A DNA stretch of 64,000 nt, from the NCBI GenBank assembly GCA_944474755.1, contig OX104122.1:5791223-5855222 (forward strand), given 5' to 3'. Shown here one piece after another: positions 13,088-24,949 of this stretch. A program made the position numbers and the translations under genes. Within the stretch, counting starts at the first letter, position 1. The number at the start of each line of letters is the position of its first letter. The stretch comes from Limnoperna fortunei (lineage: Eukaryota > Mollusca > Bivalvia > Mytilida > Modiolidae). Below the pieces are notes generated by a model, which saw only the letters and a list, made by a program, of their open reading frames with translations, searched no databases and had not been told where the DNA came from.

Positions 13088-13387
13088 TTATAGGATTAAA
13101 CACCGTTTTCAATGGATTTATCGATATATCAACAATACCAGCTCACTCACAAACAAATAAAAGTCCGAAGGACTTTTATGATATGATTGTGAGTGAGTTG
13201 GTCTTGTTGATATACCGATAAATCCATTGAAAACGACACCGTTTTAATGGATTTATCGGTATATCAACAAGACCAACTCACTCACAAACAAATAAAAGTC
13301 CGAAGAACTTTATGATATGTTTGTGAGTGAGTTGGTCTTGTTGATATACCGATAAATCCATTGAAAACGGTGTTTAATCCTTATAAT
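13088..13387. mobile_element. Doubled palindromic MITE (family C)
   Basis: Two hairpin units in tandem. Each has arms containing AATGGATTTATCG, ATATCAACAA and CTCACTCACAA, and a loop AAAGTCCGAAGGACTTT. The outer ends GGATTAAACACCGTTTT and AAAACGGTGTTTAATCC are also complementary, so the whole 300 bp is one near-palindrome. The junction between units lies near 13230. Confidence 0.85.
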
Positions 13388-13681
13388 TCTTTAAAATTGC
13401 ATTAAGAAATTTATTTATCTAACGTGTTTCTCAACTTCATATTTCTTGTGTATTTGGTAGCGGGATTGACTGAACGTATGAATATTTTGTTTAATTATTT
13501 CCATAAGCCATTTTCTGATTTTAATAAACACAATTTTTAGTTTTACATCAATCTGTAACCTTATTTTCTGTATCGAACACAAGGAAAGTTTTAAATTTAA
13601 CAAATCATTAATGATAATTCATCAAACAAATAATTTGTAAGTTGATCGCTACTTTCGATATTGAAAGCCGCCATCTTTGTT
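13388..13681. other. Non-coding spacer inside the satellite insertion
   Basis: AT-rich sequence between the palindromic MITE and the long inverted repeat. The 62-codon frame at 13415-13603 has no support. Confidence 0.4.
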
Positions 13682-14124
13682 TACCACGCCGGGTATTCGG
13701 ACACACAGAACAGGGTGGAACACAAACGAACGGGTGAGGTGGATGAAAACATCGTGTTCAGGTAGGTGTGTTATTTTCATTCTGAACGTATTGAAATAGG
13801 ATTAAAGACAGAAATAAGTTTATAACGCCGTTTGTATGTCCCTTAACTACTAGTACACCAAGTATTGTCTGTTTTTACTGGAGAAATAATCCACAGGAAC
13901 GTCATGAACACGGAAATTACTTCGGAAAAAGTATATTTCCAACCTTCGTTGATTGTAACTTCTCGCGAAGAGCAAGTTACAAAGTTTTTATGGTCAATAT
14001 AGATACCCCAATGCATACTTGATTATCTTTGAAAAGTTGAACTTCTAATTCGACGTATTAAGCACAGTATTCTTCAGTAACCAAACATACTTGGCGGAAT
14101 TTTGACACAGCGGACCGCGGGTGA
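13682..14124 (+). repeat. Left long terminal inverted repeat
   Basis: From TACCACGCCGGGTATTCGG to GCGGACCGCGGGTGA, matched by the reverse complement of 17216-17658. Divergence is visible but order and length are kept, for example AATCCACAGGAACGTCATGA here against TCATGACGTTCCCGTGGATT there. Confidence 0.9.
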
Positions 14125-14654
14125 GGGCACTGTGGAACGCGGGTGTGTGCTCCTTAGAGAACACAACGAACCGGGTGAAAATGCATATATTTTTTTATTG
14201 TAACTGTTCGTCCCTTTCTATTATTGTAATGAGCAACCGTATATTTTCTTTTCAGGAATAGTTTATCCTGCAATCCTGCAATCCTTCGATTAGAGCAGCT
14301 TAAATTTTGTATGTGTTTCACTGCCACTGGCTATGAAACGAGTTTCAGCCACGCCCACTTTAAGAACTACTTTTGTGTATTGCAGTAATGTACTTGTTTG
14401 ACCTTTCTTGCCAAATGTAAACAAATCGGAATGTTGCATTCGCGCAAATACGTGTTTTTGTTTTAATCCATAAATAAATATATTATTTTCATCTGTGTTG
14501 GTTTTTTCTCTTCTAAAACAGACACTTCAAACAGGCTAAATTCAAAGTATTATGGCGCAACCCTGCAAATCCAGACCATGAATGTCTAATTATTTTGCAA
14601 CTACCGGTTCAACTATACAAATACGACACTACGAATAAGCAAAGCTTTATTTAA

Positions 14655-14784
14655 GAAATAGATTATTGCGAATTAGTTAGAACATGGTCAGACCATATAT
14701 TTGTCAGCGAGGTATAAAATGAAGAAAAATATAAGGTCTGACCATGTTCTAATTCGCATAGATACCAATTGCAATAATCTATTT
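14655..14784. repeat. Foldback inside the 4 kb element
   Basis: GAACATGGTCAGACC at 14680-14694 pairs with GGTCTGACCATGTTC near 14731-14748. Outside it, AAATAGATTATTGCGAATTA pairs with TAATTCGCAT and GCAATAATCTATTT. Confidence 0.75.
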
Positions 14785-15000
14785 CAATTCTAATATGTAT
14801 AACAAATGAGTTAAAATTTCGCAGCGGCTCTAAGAGGACGCTTTTTGAAACTAATAAGAGATATCCCCCAGCAGTATGTTAAAGCAAATAAAATTGACAT
14901 ACATATATATTCTCGTCATTTTATTGAATATACTTACCTTTTAAGCAAATAAATATTGAGAAATCTTAACAAAATTGCATTTAAGCGTATATGACAGAAC

Positions 15001-15757
15001 TTACTTCGTCATAAATGACTCTAAATATAATACTGAAGACCAAATCTGTCATATGTTAGATTTTCTGATGGACAACATATTCGTCATGTTTGGTTGACAT
15101 GTTTTTCAACAGACTGTTGGTATTCCAATGGGTACTAATTGTGCTCCTCTCCTCGCCGACCCGTTTTTGTACTCTTATGAGGCTGAGTTCCCAGAAGGCC
15201 TGCTGAAGAAGAAAGAAAAGACACTGGCCCAGACCTTTAATTTAACATTCCGTTATATTGCTGATGTTTTGTCCCTCAACAATGCTAAATTTGGTGACTA
15301 TTTACATTCAATTTACCCTGCGATCTTGACATTGAAGATACCACCAATACACTGTCAGCCTCTTACTTTTCTAGACCTTTTTCTAGAAATAGACTCAGGA
15401 CAACTACAAACTAGACTCTACCGTACAAACGTGATGACTTCAACTTTCTTATTTTCAAGTTCCCGTTTATTGATAGCAACATTCCAGCAGCTCCAGCGTA
15501 TGGTGTGTCCATTTCACAACTTATACGTTATTCTAGATCCTGGGATAGGTATTCCGATTTTCTTGACCGATCACTGCTGTTGACTGCTAAACTACTCAAA
15601 CAAGGGTTTGTTGTACCTAGGTTGGTGTTATCTGTTCAGAAGTTCTATGGTCGTCACCATGACTTAATTGATCCTTATGGGAAATCAGTGTCTCAAATAC
15701 GATCTGACATTTTCGCTGCGTCATGGTGTTTCCTATTCCTGGATTTGACTTTTCCCT
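15001..15757 (+). pseudogene. Reverse transcriptase fragment, probably Penelope-like
   Basis: Translation gives an RT palm region with GIPMGTNCAPLLAD (15122 on) and FRYIADVLSLNN near 15260, which is the active-site box with the first of the paired Asp replaced by Ala. Further on are YGVSISQLIRYS and KFYGRHHDL near 15500-15660. Three kinds of damage are visible: an in-frame TGA near 15095, the changed active site, and a frame change near 15420 that splits the track into two overlapping open frames. Nothing matching the N-terminal RT motifs or an endonuclease is present. Penelope-like affiliation is inferred from the style of these motifs. It cannot be functional. Confidence 0.7.
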
Positions 15758-15969
15758 AGACATGACAATAAGTAACTCGATGGGTGTCTAATTAGAGACA
15801 GACACTGCTTACTGATCTGTTTTGGTTTTTGTATTGCGTTTGTCTATATCTGGATTTGTAACTGTCCCTTGACTTTCGGCTCTTGCTGTTCGGCCGGAGT
15901 TTTTGCTATTTTCATATATCGGATCACCTCGGTTATTTCCCGACCCTTGACCGAAATGGCCTAGAGATG

Positions 15970-16165
15970 TTCCGATGTTTCATATGACGTCGGAATTCTA
16001 ATTGTGACGTAATAGCGGGCCAAAACGTATGAAGGACGTCATATTAAAATTGTAAATAATGACGTCGGCTCCTGGTGCCCTGTCCTTACTTTTAACGATA
16101 TTTAGTATTCTGTTCTGGTTTACGGCATGTTGTCAAATACGATATTTGTTTGTGACGTCAGGCTA
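15970..16165. promoter_or_regulatory. Cluster of TGACGT motifs
   Basis: ATGACGTCGG, GTGACGTAAT, GGACGTCATA, ATGACGTCGG and GTGACGTCAG occur within 200 bp. They resemble CRE/ATF sites. No gene is clearly linked, so a regulatory role is speculative. Confidence 0.3.
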
Positions 16166-16284
16166 TCACATGATTACGCGCCGAAAATTTCAAGTCAAAA
16201 ATCGGTTAAAGTGCACATTTAATGCTTTTCATTTGTATAAAATGGATTTTCTGGTTGCAGAATAAAAACAATATTCGTACATTG

Positions 16285-16400
16285 TCGGAAAATATAAAGT
16301 TTATTTGTACTCGCCGCGAAACAGGTAAGAAATTCTCGATAGAACCTCGCATTCCTACCTGTTTCTAAGGCTAGTACAAATAACCTGTATATTTAATGAC
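16285..16400. repeat. Foldback 1 (family D)
   Basis: Left arm TTATTTGTACTCGCCGCGAA then ACAGGTAAG. Right arm CCTACCTGTTTCTAAGGC then TAGTACAAATAACC. The loop includes GAACCTCGCATTCC, a motif shared with the next foldback. Confidence 0.7.
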
Positions 16401-16719
16401 AATCAGCGAATATATGTGCGATCGCCATTAAACATACAGGAAAAGTTTGTACGCCGAATCGACGAGTTTCGTAATACAGTACAACTTATGTGATATTGAA
16501 AATAGTATCTTGTTGTATTTCTGTTGATAATGTTTTACTAAACTTGTTACGTGCATTACTTTTGTATTCATTATTCACCTTGAAAAGCAGAAATCGTTCT
16601 TGAAACATCACTCAATTTACGTCAATCATGTTGATTACCAAAATACTGCGCACTATGTGTATAGGCTTAATAAGGATACAATTACAAAATTTTTTAGGAG
16701 GAAATGTTTTAGGATAGAT

Positions 16720-16895
16720 TGCAGGATAAACATAATATTAGTATATTGACTTAGCATAAACACAATATAAGGACTCGGCACGAAACTGGGAAGATTGGGC
16801 AGAGCCTCGCCATTATACTCCGTTTCCATGGTTTCTAAGCCTTGTCCTTATATTGGGTTTATGTCAAGTCAATCCACTAATATTATATTTAAATG
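16720..16895. repeat. Foldback 2 (family D)
   Basis: Left arm ATAATATTAGTATATTGACT, then AACACAATATAAGGACT. Right arm TGTCCTTATATTGGGTTTAT, then GTCAATCCACTAATATTA. The centre contains AGAGCCTCGCCATTATACTC, similar to the centre of foldback 1. Confidence 0.75.
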
Positions 16896-17215
16896 TTTTT
16901 ATTGGCGTAAAAGAAACTTGCTTAGAAACAATTATAGACCATTCTTCATCTGATCATCGAAACGCTTAAATACAGACACTTATATTGCACGAACCAATGG
17001 GAAATGAGGTTAACTTAGTATACGTAAGTGCACATAAAATGTATTCTATAACAAAGATATAGGACTAACATGACTTAAACTGGTGTTCTACAACATTTGG
17101 ACACAGAAAACTAAATAAAACAGTGATTAGACACTTCTTTAATACCAGGTCATTGCTAGTTAACGCCATGTTCTGTGTGTCCAACACCCGCGTTTTTAGT
17201 GGTCTTCATCTCGAA

Positions 17216-17658
17216 TCACCCGCGGTCCGTTGTGTCAAAATTTCGCTAACTATGTTTGGATAATGAAGAATACTGTGCTAAATACGTCGAGTTAGAAGTT
17301 CAATTCTTCACAGATAATCAAGTATGCATTGTGGTATCTATATTGACCAAAAAGACTTTGTAACTTGCATTTCGCGAGAAGTTACAATCAACGAAAGTTG
17401 GAAGTCTACTTTTTCCGAAGTAATTTCCGTGTTCATGACGTTCCCGTGGATTATTTCTCCAGTAAAAACAGACAATACTCGGTGTACCAGTAGTTCAGGG
17501 ACATACAAAAGGCTGCATTAACTTATTTCTGTCTTTAATCCTATTTCAATACGTTCAGAATGAAAATTACACACCTACCTGAACACGATGTTTTCATCCA
17601 CCTCACCCGTTCTTTTGTGTTCCACCCTGTTCTGTGTGTCCGAATACCCGGCGTGGTT
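17216..17658 (-). repeat. Right long terminal inverted repeat
   Basis: Inverted partner of 13682-14124, ending CCGAATACCCGGCGTGGT. Open frames at 17324-17521 and 17560-17769 fall inside it and are not genes. Confidence 0.9.
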
Positions 17659-17819
17659 TACATTGGTTACGCTAAAAATAGTTCGGTCAACGTCGTTTAT
17701 CCTAAAATAAATGGAGTTAACTTCATTTATCAAAAAATATATTTCGTTAAAAACCTCAACCGGAAGTAATCTAGACCAATCAAATAAACGTATTTCTAAA
17801 TATGCAAATCATATTAGAA

Positions 17820-18462
17820 TTATTGACAGATAAATTACGACAACCAGCTGTATTGTTTCATTGACAGATAAATTGCGGCCACTAGTTGTACGGTATTGCT
17901 TTTATAAAGATAAATTTCGGCCACCAGCTGTATTGCTTCATTGACAGATACATTACGGCAACCAGCTGTATTGCTTCATTGACAGATAAATTACGGCCAC
18001 CAGCTGTATTGCTTTATTGACGGATAAATTACGACCACCATCTGTATTGCTTCATTAACAGATAATTTACGGCCACCAGCTGTATTGCATCATTGACAGA
18101 TAAATAACGACCACCAGCTGTATTGTTTCATTGACATATAAATTACAGCCAACAGCTGTACGGTATTGCTTTTATACAGATAAATTACGACATCCAGCAG
18201 TATTGCTTCATTGGAAGTCAAATAACGGCCACCGGCTGTACAATATTGCTTTTATACAGATAATCTGTATTGCTAAATTTTGATAGATAATTTACGGCGA
18301 GCATCTGTATTGCTTTATTGACAGATAAATTACGAACACTATCTGTATTGCTTCATTAACAGATAATTTACGGCCACCAGATGTATTGCTTCATTGACAA
18401 ATAAATTACGGCCACCAGCTGTATTGCTTCTTTGACAGATAAATAACGGCTACCATCTGTAT
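17820..18462. repeat. 38-bp minisatellite, right block
   Basis: Same unit and orientation as 11090-13087. It resumes at ATTGACAGATAAATTACG, the point in the unit where the left block stops (CTTCATT), with ATT or ATTA shared at both junctions. Confidence 0.95.
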
Positions 18463-18539
18463 TTTTTAAAGCGCATTGGCTGTTATTTATCTAAACTAAA
18501 TAAACTCTTTTTTTCATACTTTTATTTTATCAAATTTCA

Positions 18540-19469
18540 ATTTTTGCCCACTTGCCTGGCATTTCTGTAGTAAGAAAAACACTGACAAGCTAGAAAAGAT
18601 ACAAGAGAAGGCTTTACGTTTTATATATGATGACTACAGTATGTCTTATGATTACCTGTTAGAGTCAGGGTACCATCGCGATTAGGCGAATGTTTTAAAA
18701 TTGTGCACAAGTTGTCACCACCATGCTTACAGGATCTGGTAATTTTTAAAAACTGTAGATATAATTATAGATATACCTCGAGTCAATACTTCTACATATG
18801 GTAAGAACAGTTTTAGATACTAAGCAGCTGTATTGTGGAATGAATTACCTAAGCATTTTAGACAAATTCGAAATTTCAATCAGTTTAAAAATATTTTGAA
18901 ATCCTGGGAGGGGAAAAATTGCCAATGTCGAATTTGTGAGCAATAACAAGCAATAATAATTAATAATCTCAGGCTTATCTGCTACAATACATAGCTTACT
19001 CTTATTTCATATGTGTGTTATTTTAGTTATTATTTGTATTTATATAAAACCTGTGTAACCATGTAGATAGTGTTTTATATGAATTTGCGCTGTGTGCTTT
19101 TTATTGTGCTTTTGTTGTTTGCTTGTCTCTTATTTTATGTGTCTACTTGTCTTTTAATTATGCTTTGACATGTGCTGATTGCTTCTTTTAACTTTATGTT
19201 TTACAACTTTGCATTGCTGATCTCATAACTTAATGCTTATATATTTTTTTTTAACCTTGTTTCTTTAATTGAGCTGCTTTAAATTGCTATGTAACTTTTT
19301 TATTGTGTACTACATATGCTATGCCAGTCGCTTTTGATACTGTGTTTGTTTAGACTTTGTATGTTTTCTGTATGAATTATGTAATTAGTCGGTCAAAAGC
19401 TCATTATATCTTGTGTTGCTTTGCATGTCGACGTAAAATAAAGCTTATTATTATATTATTATTATTATT
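18540..19469 (+). pseudogene. LINE 3' end with decayed RT tail
   Basis: Near 18580-18660 the frame reads TDKLEKIQEKALRFIYDDY, a typical C-terminal RT segment of jockey/CR1-type LINEs. Later come YGKNSFRY, WNELPKHFRQIRNFNQFKNI and a C-rich end near 18930, broken by stops. A 500-bp 3' UTR follows, ending AAAATAAAGCTTATTATTA with a (TTA)n tail, the usual target-primed 3' end. The 5' part is absent. Confidence 0.7.
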
Positions 19470-21805
19470 AACAACAATCACCGAGGCGCTACAGCAATCA
19501 CCACGCAAATGATTCTGGGTATCCTACGTCAAAAACAATCACCGAGGTGCTCCAGCAATCTCAACGGATATGAGTCTGGGTATCCTACGTCAACAACAAT
19601 CACCGAGGTGCTACAACAATCCCCACGCAAATGATTCTGAGTATCCTTCGTCAACAACAATCACCGAGGTTCTACAACAATCCCCACGCAAATGATTCTG
19701 AGTATCCTACGTCAACAACAATCACCGAGGTGCTACAACAATCCCCACGCAAATGATTCTGGGTATCCTACGTTAACAACAATCACCGAGGTGCTACAAC
19801 AATCCCCACGCAAATGATTCTGAGTATCCTACGTCAACAACAATCACCGAGGTTCTACAACAATCCCCACGCAAATGATTCTGGGTATCCTACGTCAACA
19901 ACAATCATCGAGGTGCTACAACAATCCCCACGCAAATGATTCTGAGTATCCTACGTCAACAACAATCACCGAGGTTCTACAACAATCCCCACGCAAATGA
20001 TTCTGGGTATCCTACGTCAACAACAATCACCGAGGTGCTACAACAATCCCCACGCAAATGATTCTGGGTATCCTACGTCAACAACAATCACCGAGGTTCT
20101 ACAACAATCCCCACGCAAATGATTCTGAGTATCCTACGTCAACAACAATCACCGAGGTGCTACAACAATCCCCACGCAAATGATTCTGGGTATCCTACGT
20201 CAACAACAATCACCGAGGTGCTACAACAATCCCCACGCAAATGATTCTGAGTATCCTACGTCAACAACAATCACCGAGGTTCTACAACAATCCCCACGCA
20301 AATGATTCTGGGTATCCTACGTCAACAACAATCACCGAGGTTCTACAACAATCCCCACGCAAATGATTCTGGGTATCCTACGTCAACAACAATCACCGAG
20401 GTTTTACAACAATCCCCACGCAAATGATTCTGGGTATCCTACGTCAACAACAATCACCGAGGTTCTACAACAATCCCCACGCAAATGATTCTGAGTATCC
20501 TACGTCAACAACAATCACCGAGGTTCTACAACAATCCCCACGCAAATGATTCTGGGTATCCTACGTCAACAACAATCACCGAGGTTCTACAACAATCCCC
20601 ACGCAAATGATTCTGAGTATCCTACGTAAACAACAATCACCGAGGTGCTACAACAATCCCCACGCAAATGATTCTGGGTATCCTACGTCAACAACAATCA
20701 CCGAGGTGCTACAACAATCCCCACGCAAATGATTCTGAGTATCCTACGTCAACAACAATCACCGAGGTTCTACAACAATCCCCACGCAAATGATTCTGGG
20801 TATCCTACGTCAACAACAATCACCGAGGTTCTACAACAATCCCCACGCAAATGATTCTGGGTATCCTACGTCAACAACAATCACCGAGGTTTTACAACAA
20901 TCCCCACGCAAATGATTCTGGGTATCCTACGTCAACAACAATCACCGAGGTTCTACAACAATCCCCACGCAAATGATTCTGAGTATCCTACGTCAACAAC
21001 AATCACCGAGGTTCTACAACAATCCCCACGCAAATGATTCTGGGTATTCTGCGTCAACAACAATCACCGAGGTTCTACAACAATCCCCACGCAAATGATT
21101 CTGGGTATCCTACGTCAACAACAATCACCGAGGTGCTACAACAATCCCCACGCAAATGATTCTGGGTATCCTACGTCAACAACAATCACCGAGGTGCTAC
21201 AACAATCCCCACGCAAATGATTCTGAGTATCCTACGTCAACAACAATCACCGAGGTTCTACAACAATCCCACGCAAATGATTCTGGGTATCCTACGTCAA
21301 CAACAATCACCGAGGTTCTACAACAATCCCCACGCAAATGATTCTGGGTATCCTACGTCAACAACAATCACCGAGGTTTTACAACAATCCCCACGCAAAT
21401 GATTCTGGGTATCCTACGTCAACAACAATCACCGAGGTTCTACAACAATCCCCACGCAAATGATTCTGAGTATCCTACGTCAACAACAATCACCGAGGTT
21501 CTACAACAATCCCCACGCAAATGATTCTGGGTATTCTGCGTCAACAACAATCACCGAGGTTCTACAACAATCCCCACGCAAATGATTCTGGGTATCCTAC
21601 GTCAACAACAATCACCGAGGTGCTACAACAATCCCCACGCAAATGATTCTGAGTATCCTACGTCAACAACAATCACCGAGGTGCTACAACAATCCCCACG
21701 CAAATGATTCTGAGTATCCTACGTCAACAACAATCACCGAGGTTCTACAACAATCCCCACGCAAATGATTCTGAGTATCCTACGTCAACAACAATCACCG
21801 AGGTG
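19470..21805. repeat. 61-bp satellite with higher-order structure
   Basis: About 38 head-to-tail units, each with CACCGAGGTTCTACAACAAT, CCCCACGCAAATGATTCTG and GGTATCCTACGTCAACAACA. Variants (GGTT/GGTG, CTGGG/CTGAG, GGTTTTAC, ATTCTGCGTC) recur every eight units. Because 61 is not a multiple of three, the short open frames in it (21156-21892) are by-products. Confidence 0.95.
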
Positions 21806-21809
21806 TTTG

Positions 21810-21995
21810 ATGGCATATTAGTTAACATTTTAATATGCACGTTACGACGCTTCATAAAGGGCAGGATCTGCTGTCCTTTCCGGAGCACCTGAGGTAACTC
21901 CTTATTTTATATGGCTCTGTACTGCTCATCTTTGATTCTGGTTTTTGTTCTAGTTTATTGGAATTTCTTCCAGTTCTATTTTTGGTGTTTATTGA
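21810..21995 (+). mobile_element. Retroelement 3' fragment
   Basis: The segment GGGCAGGATCTGCTGTCC followed by TTTCCGGAGCACCTGAGG and a T-rich run resembles the 3' region that often follows Penelope-like RT genes in molluscs. No coding part is attached. Assignment is from recall of that motif. Confidence 0.45.
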
Positions 21996-22235
21996 CGTGC
22001 TTGGTTTTCATTGTCAGACGTTTTATCACGTCTTGTTATCTTCTGATTTAACGTGACACGCAACACTCTTATTTAACGTGACGTGCCACATCCTTATTAT
22101 TATAACTGAAGTTTGAGCCTCATTGTTTGTACGGTGTGCTCGACTCCAAATTATTGGAAAGTTATGTGTTATTATTATAACAGACAGTAATTATTATTAC
22201 ATGTGATTGTTACTGCAAATAATATTGAAGCTTAA
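21996..22235. other. AT-rich spacer
   Basis: Contains two TTTAACGTGAC repeats near 22048-22085. No gene seen. Confidence 0.35.
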
Positions 22236-22333
22236 TCTCATTAAAATTAAATCTTTTACTTGATCCCCCTTTTTATTATGACGCGAAATAACAAAAAGGG
22301 GTTAAGAAAGTAAAAGATTGAATTTTAATTCCA
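22236..22333. mobile_element. Palindromic MITE (family A, short copy)
   Basis: ATTAAAATTAAATCTTTTAC pairs with GTAAAAGATTGAATTTTAAT, with CCCCCTTTTTATTATG opposite AATAACAAAAAGGGG. Layout and central sequence match the element at 6125-6237. Confidence 0.7.
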
Positions 22334-22590
22334 TTGTTTTTAAGTGATTTGTACAAATTATAATACATATCGTTTACAAAACAGCGTTGCCACATCTGTT
22401 CGTGGCTCTACCTGCCTACGATGATTGATGAGCAAACAATAGCTATAAGTAATATCACTGAATATATTTTGACCTAACAGAACCGTGTTGACGTACCAGT
22501 TTTTCTTCTGTGTCTACAAATTCCACCGTTGTTTCTTCTTTGTCAATAACGACAGTTATTTGATTTAGGACATCAGCGTGAAATACGATG

Positions 22591-23074
22591 CCGTCCGGTA
22601 AATCCGCCCACCTAAGCATAAAGTTTGCGATTTGCAGTAACACAAAAATTATTTTTTCGATATTTTTAAATAAATATTTAAAATAGATACTGAACTGTAT
22701 GCCTGTTAGCTTTTTTAACGAAAAAAATTGCTAAACACCATGCAAATTAAGGAAACATGTGACTTACCTGCGTTTGCATCGTGTGTGACCTTGTCCGGTA
22801 AATCCGTTTATGCATATTAATGAGATGATCCTAAAACATCGAAACATGTGCTTCCTGCGGGGTTTTATTTGTCGTTTGGAATATTTCTTTCAACAGGGGG
22901 TAATTTTTTCTTCAATACTAGTTGCATAATCATAATTTTATATTTACTTAATACCTTGCAATGAAATTCGAAGATTTTCAGTCTTTTATCGGACTGTTGA
23001 CAACACTTTGCAGACGAAGTTTACAGTTCTTACGGAAATTAACGTTACTGAATGTGGGCGGATTTACCGGACGG
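22591..23074. mobile_element. Small TIR element
   Basis: GTCCGGTAAATCCGCCCAC at 22593-22611 is exactly complementary to 23054-23072. An extra copy of the motif lies just outside on the right (GGGCGGAATTACCGGAC) and one inside near 22794 (TTGTCCGGTAAATCCG). No ORF inside. It is probably a non-autonomous DNA transposon. Confidence 0.55.
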
Positions 23075-23319
23075 GCGGAATTACCGGACTCGAGTGTAGA
23101 AATTTATATAAGAAACAATATTATACAAACTTTTATTTGAATAGAGGAAGTTGAATTTGTCTTAAAGAAATAAAACAAAGCTATTAAAATTCCTTGAATA
23201 TGATTGGACGAAGCAATATCAGAGATAATTAGACAGATTTCAGTCCAATATATCGCCACTTGTCTCTTCATTGGAATAAACGTGTACTAGAATAGCAAAT
23301 TCCATGACCGGACTAGTTG

Positions 23320-23555
23320 ATTTGTTTGTTTTTGTTTCTTTCGTCTGAATTAGGTTTTACGACAATTTAGGCCAATTTCAGATATATCAGGTTAATAATG
23401 GGTAGCCAGGAGAGATTCCCAAACTTCAGAAGGAGAAGTTGCAATGCTTGTCCAGTAAGGTTGGAGTCCACAACATAAGACTCGAATTTGCAACATAAAT
23501 GTTGACACTCCGGTGATTAATAACAGATGACAACCTTAACTACAGGTTGGAAAGA
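23320..23555 (-). mobile_element. SINE copy, old
   Basis: Minus-strand copy with a tail-like TTTGTTTGTT, a GGTTGGAGTCCACAAC block, an AGACTCGAATTTGCAAC B-box relic and a GTTGACACTCCGGTGATTAA head segment. It is heavily mutated. Confidence 0.6.
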
Positions 23556-23559
23556 TGGG

Positions 23560-24945
23560 TTGGTAGGTTCAAATTCGTCTTCAGTTTGATTGCGATTCCT
23601 GAAATTTAAATCTTGTATTGTTCATGTTCCTTCAATTTTCAAAATTAAAAACAAAATGATATGTTTTACAAAAGGTCAGCCGAGTGCAATCAGTAATGAA
23701 TTACAAACTTCCGAAACTACATTAGTCTGTCAATTCCACATACAATTACTTTGTTATTATTCTGATAAAGCCTACTATTGACGAGGAAACATATGTTTTC
23801 TCAACCAATAAATGTTCATTCTTCTTAAATCTACAATAGTACACACTTTTCGTCTTCAAATACAAGTACCTCCCAAAGTAAATAAGAACTTTGTCTGAAA
23901 TGAATTCTTCCCATCCCTCGCCATCCCCGATAAGAACGAATAATCGTTCCATCGCTTGTTTTTTTACGAATTTAGTCCCATTACTCGTAATGTAGCAATG
24001 TAGCAGAGCGGGAGTGCATAACTCCAGGCACTTTGATGTCCTAAAGAAGTTGCATATATAATTAGACTTGGTCGATCTTGATATATTTTGACATTGTCAC
24101 CATTCTTTTAAATCAATTTAGTGTTTAAAATCAAACATTATTGATACGTGATGATAGTTATTGCCGTTTTAATAACCTGCTGTGGGTTGTGTATTAATTG
24201 ACATTCGTGTCCCTTTTTAATAACGTTTATTACATGAAAAACATTGAGAACCGCGAAACTGAATGGCGTGTTGCATCTTGGGAAGGTATATGGTATATGT
24301 AAATTACTGGATTCATTTAAATGGGATAACGTGCACATTAAGCTAACGATCGCTTTATGAAACGGCACCCAGAACTTTAGCTTACTCTGATATGTGACTT
24401 AACGGAAACGCTACGGGTGTCGTTAATGGAAACACATAAGTTTGTATAATGTTTTACTACGGATTGTGACTCCCTGCGTGATCAATTGGATTACTTGTTA
24501 TTTGTCATAGTAGGTCAATGGGACTAAATATATAAATATACTTTATAGATTAACATAAACTGTATACTTGGGGCGGAGCCATGATTTCGTGTTTAGGGGC
24601 TAGACACAATAATATGACGAGCCGCCGAGACCGGGATCTATGACAGAGTCCTGGTGTAGGGAGCAGAAAGTGAAACAATTTATTTGCTGAACTAATGTGT
24701 TCTTCAGTTCTTTAATCCGCTGTATTTAAGTATAAAGTACTAATAAACTTATCAGAACGTCTACGGTTGTGGATACGATTTGTGTTGGTCAACTCAGATT
24801 AATAAAAATATGTGCGACATGTATAATAACTACGGATCTGAAGATAGACCGACAGAAGACCAACAATTTTCAAAAATCTAGCCTATAAGTGTACGAAAGA
24901 AGATCTACTACTGGCACACCGTGTCAACAGTTACGTTGTGAGTTT
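23560..24945. other. Non-coding DNA
   Basis: Short open frames at 23590-23781, 23746-23952 and 24138-24368 have no domains and overlap on opposite strands. Nothing else was recognised. Confidence 0.4.
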
Positions 24946-24949
24946 GAGT

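Larger units (their letters stand above)
13682..17658. mobile_element. Unclassified ~4 kb element with long TIRs
   Basis: Two 443-bp imperfect inverted repeats bound a segment that holds a dead reverse transcriptase, several foldbacks and no transposase. The terminus carries repeated GGGTG motifs (for example CGAACGGGTGAGGTGG and GGACCGCGGGTGA). The element and the palindromic MITE together interrupt the 38-bp satellite. The superfamily is not recognised, and the reverse transcriptase may be a passenger. Confidence 0.65.

Noticed and set aside
19470..21805. CRISPR-like regular repeats
   Set aside because: No unique spacers: units are contiguous, and the setting is animal DNA.
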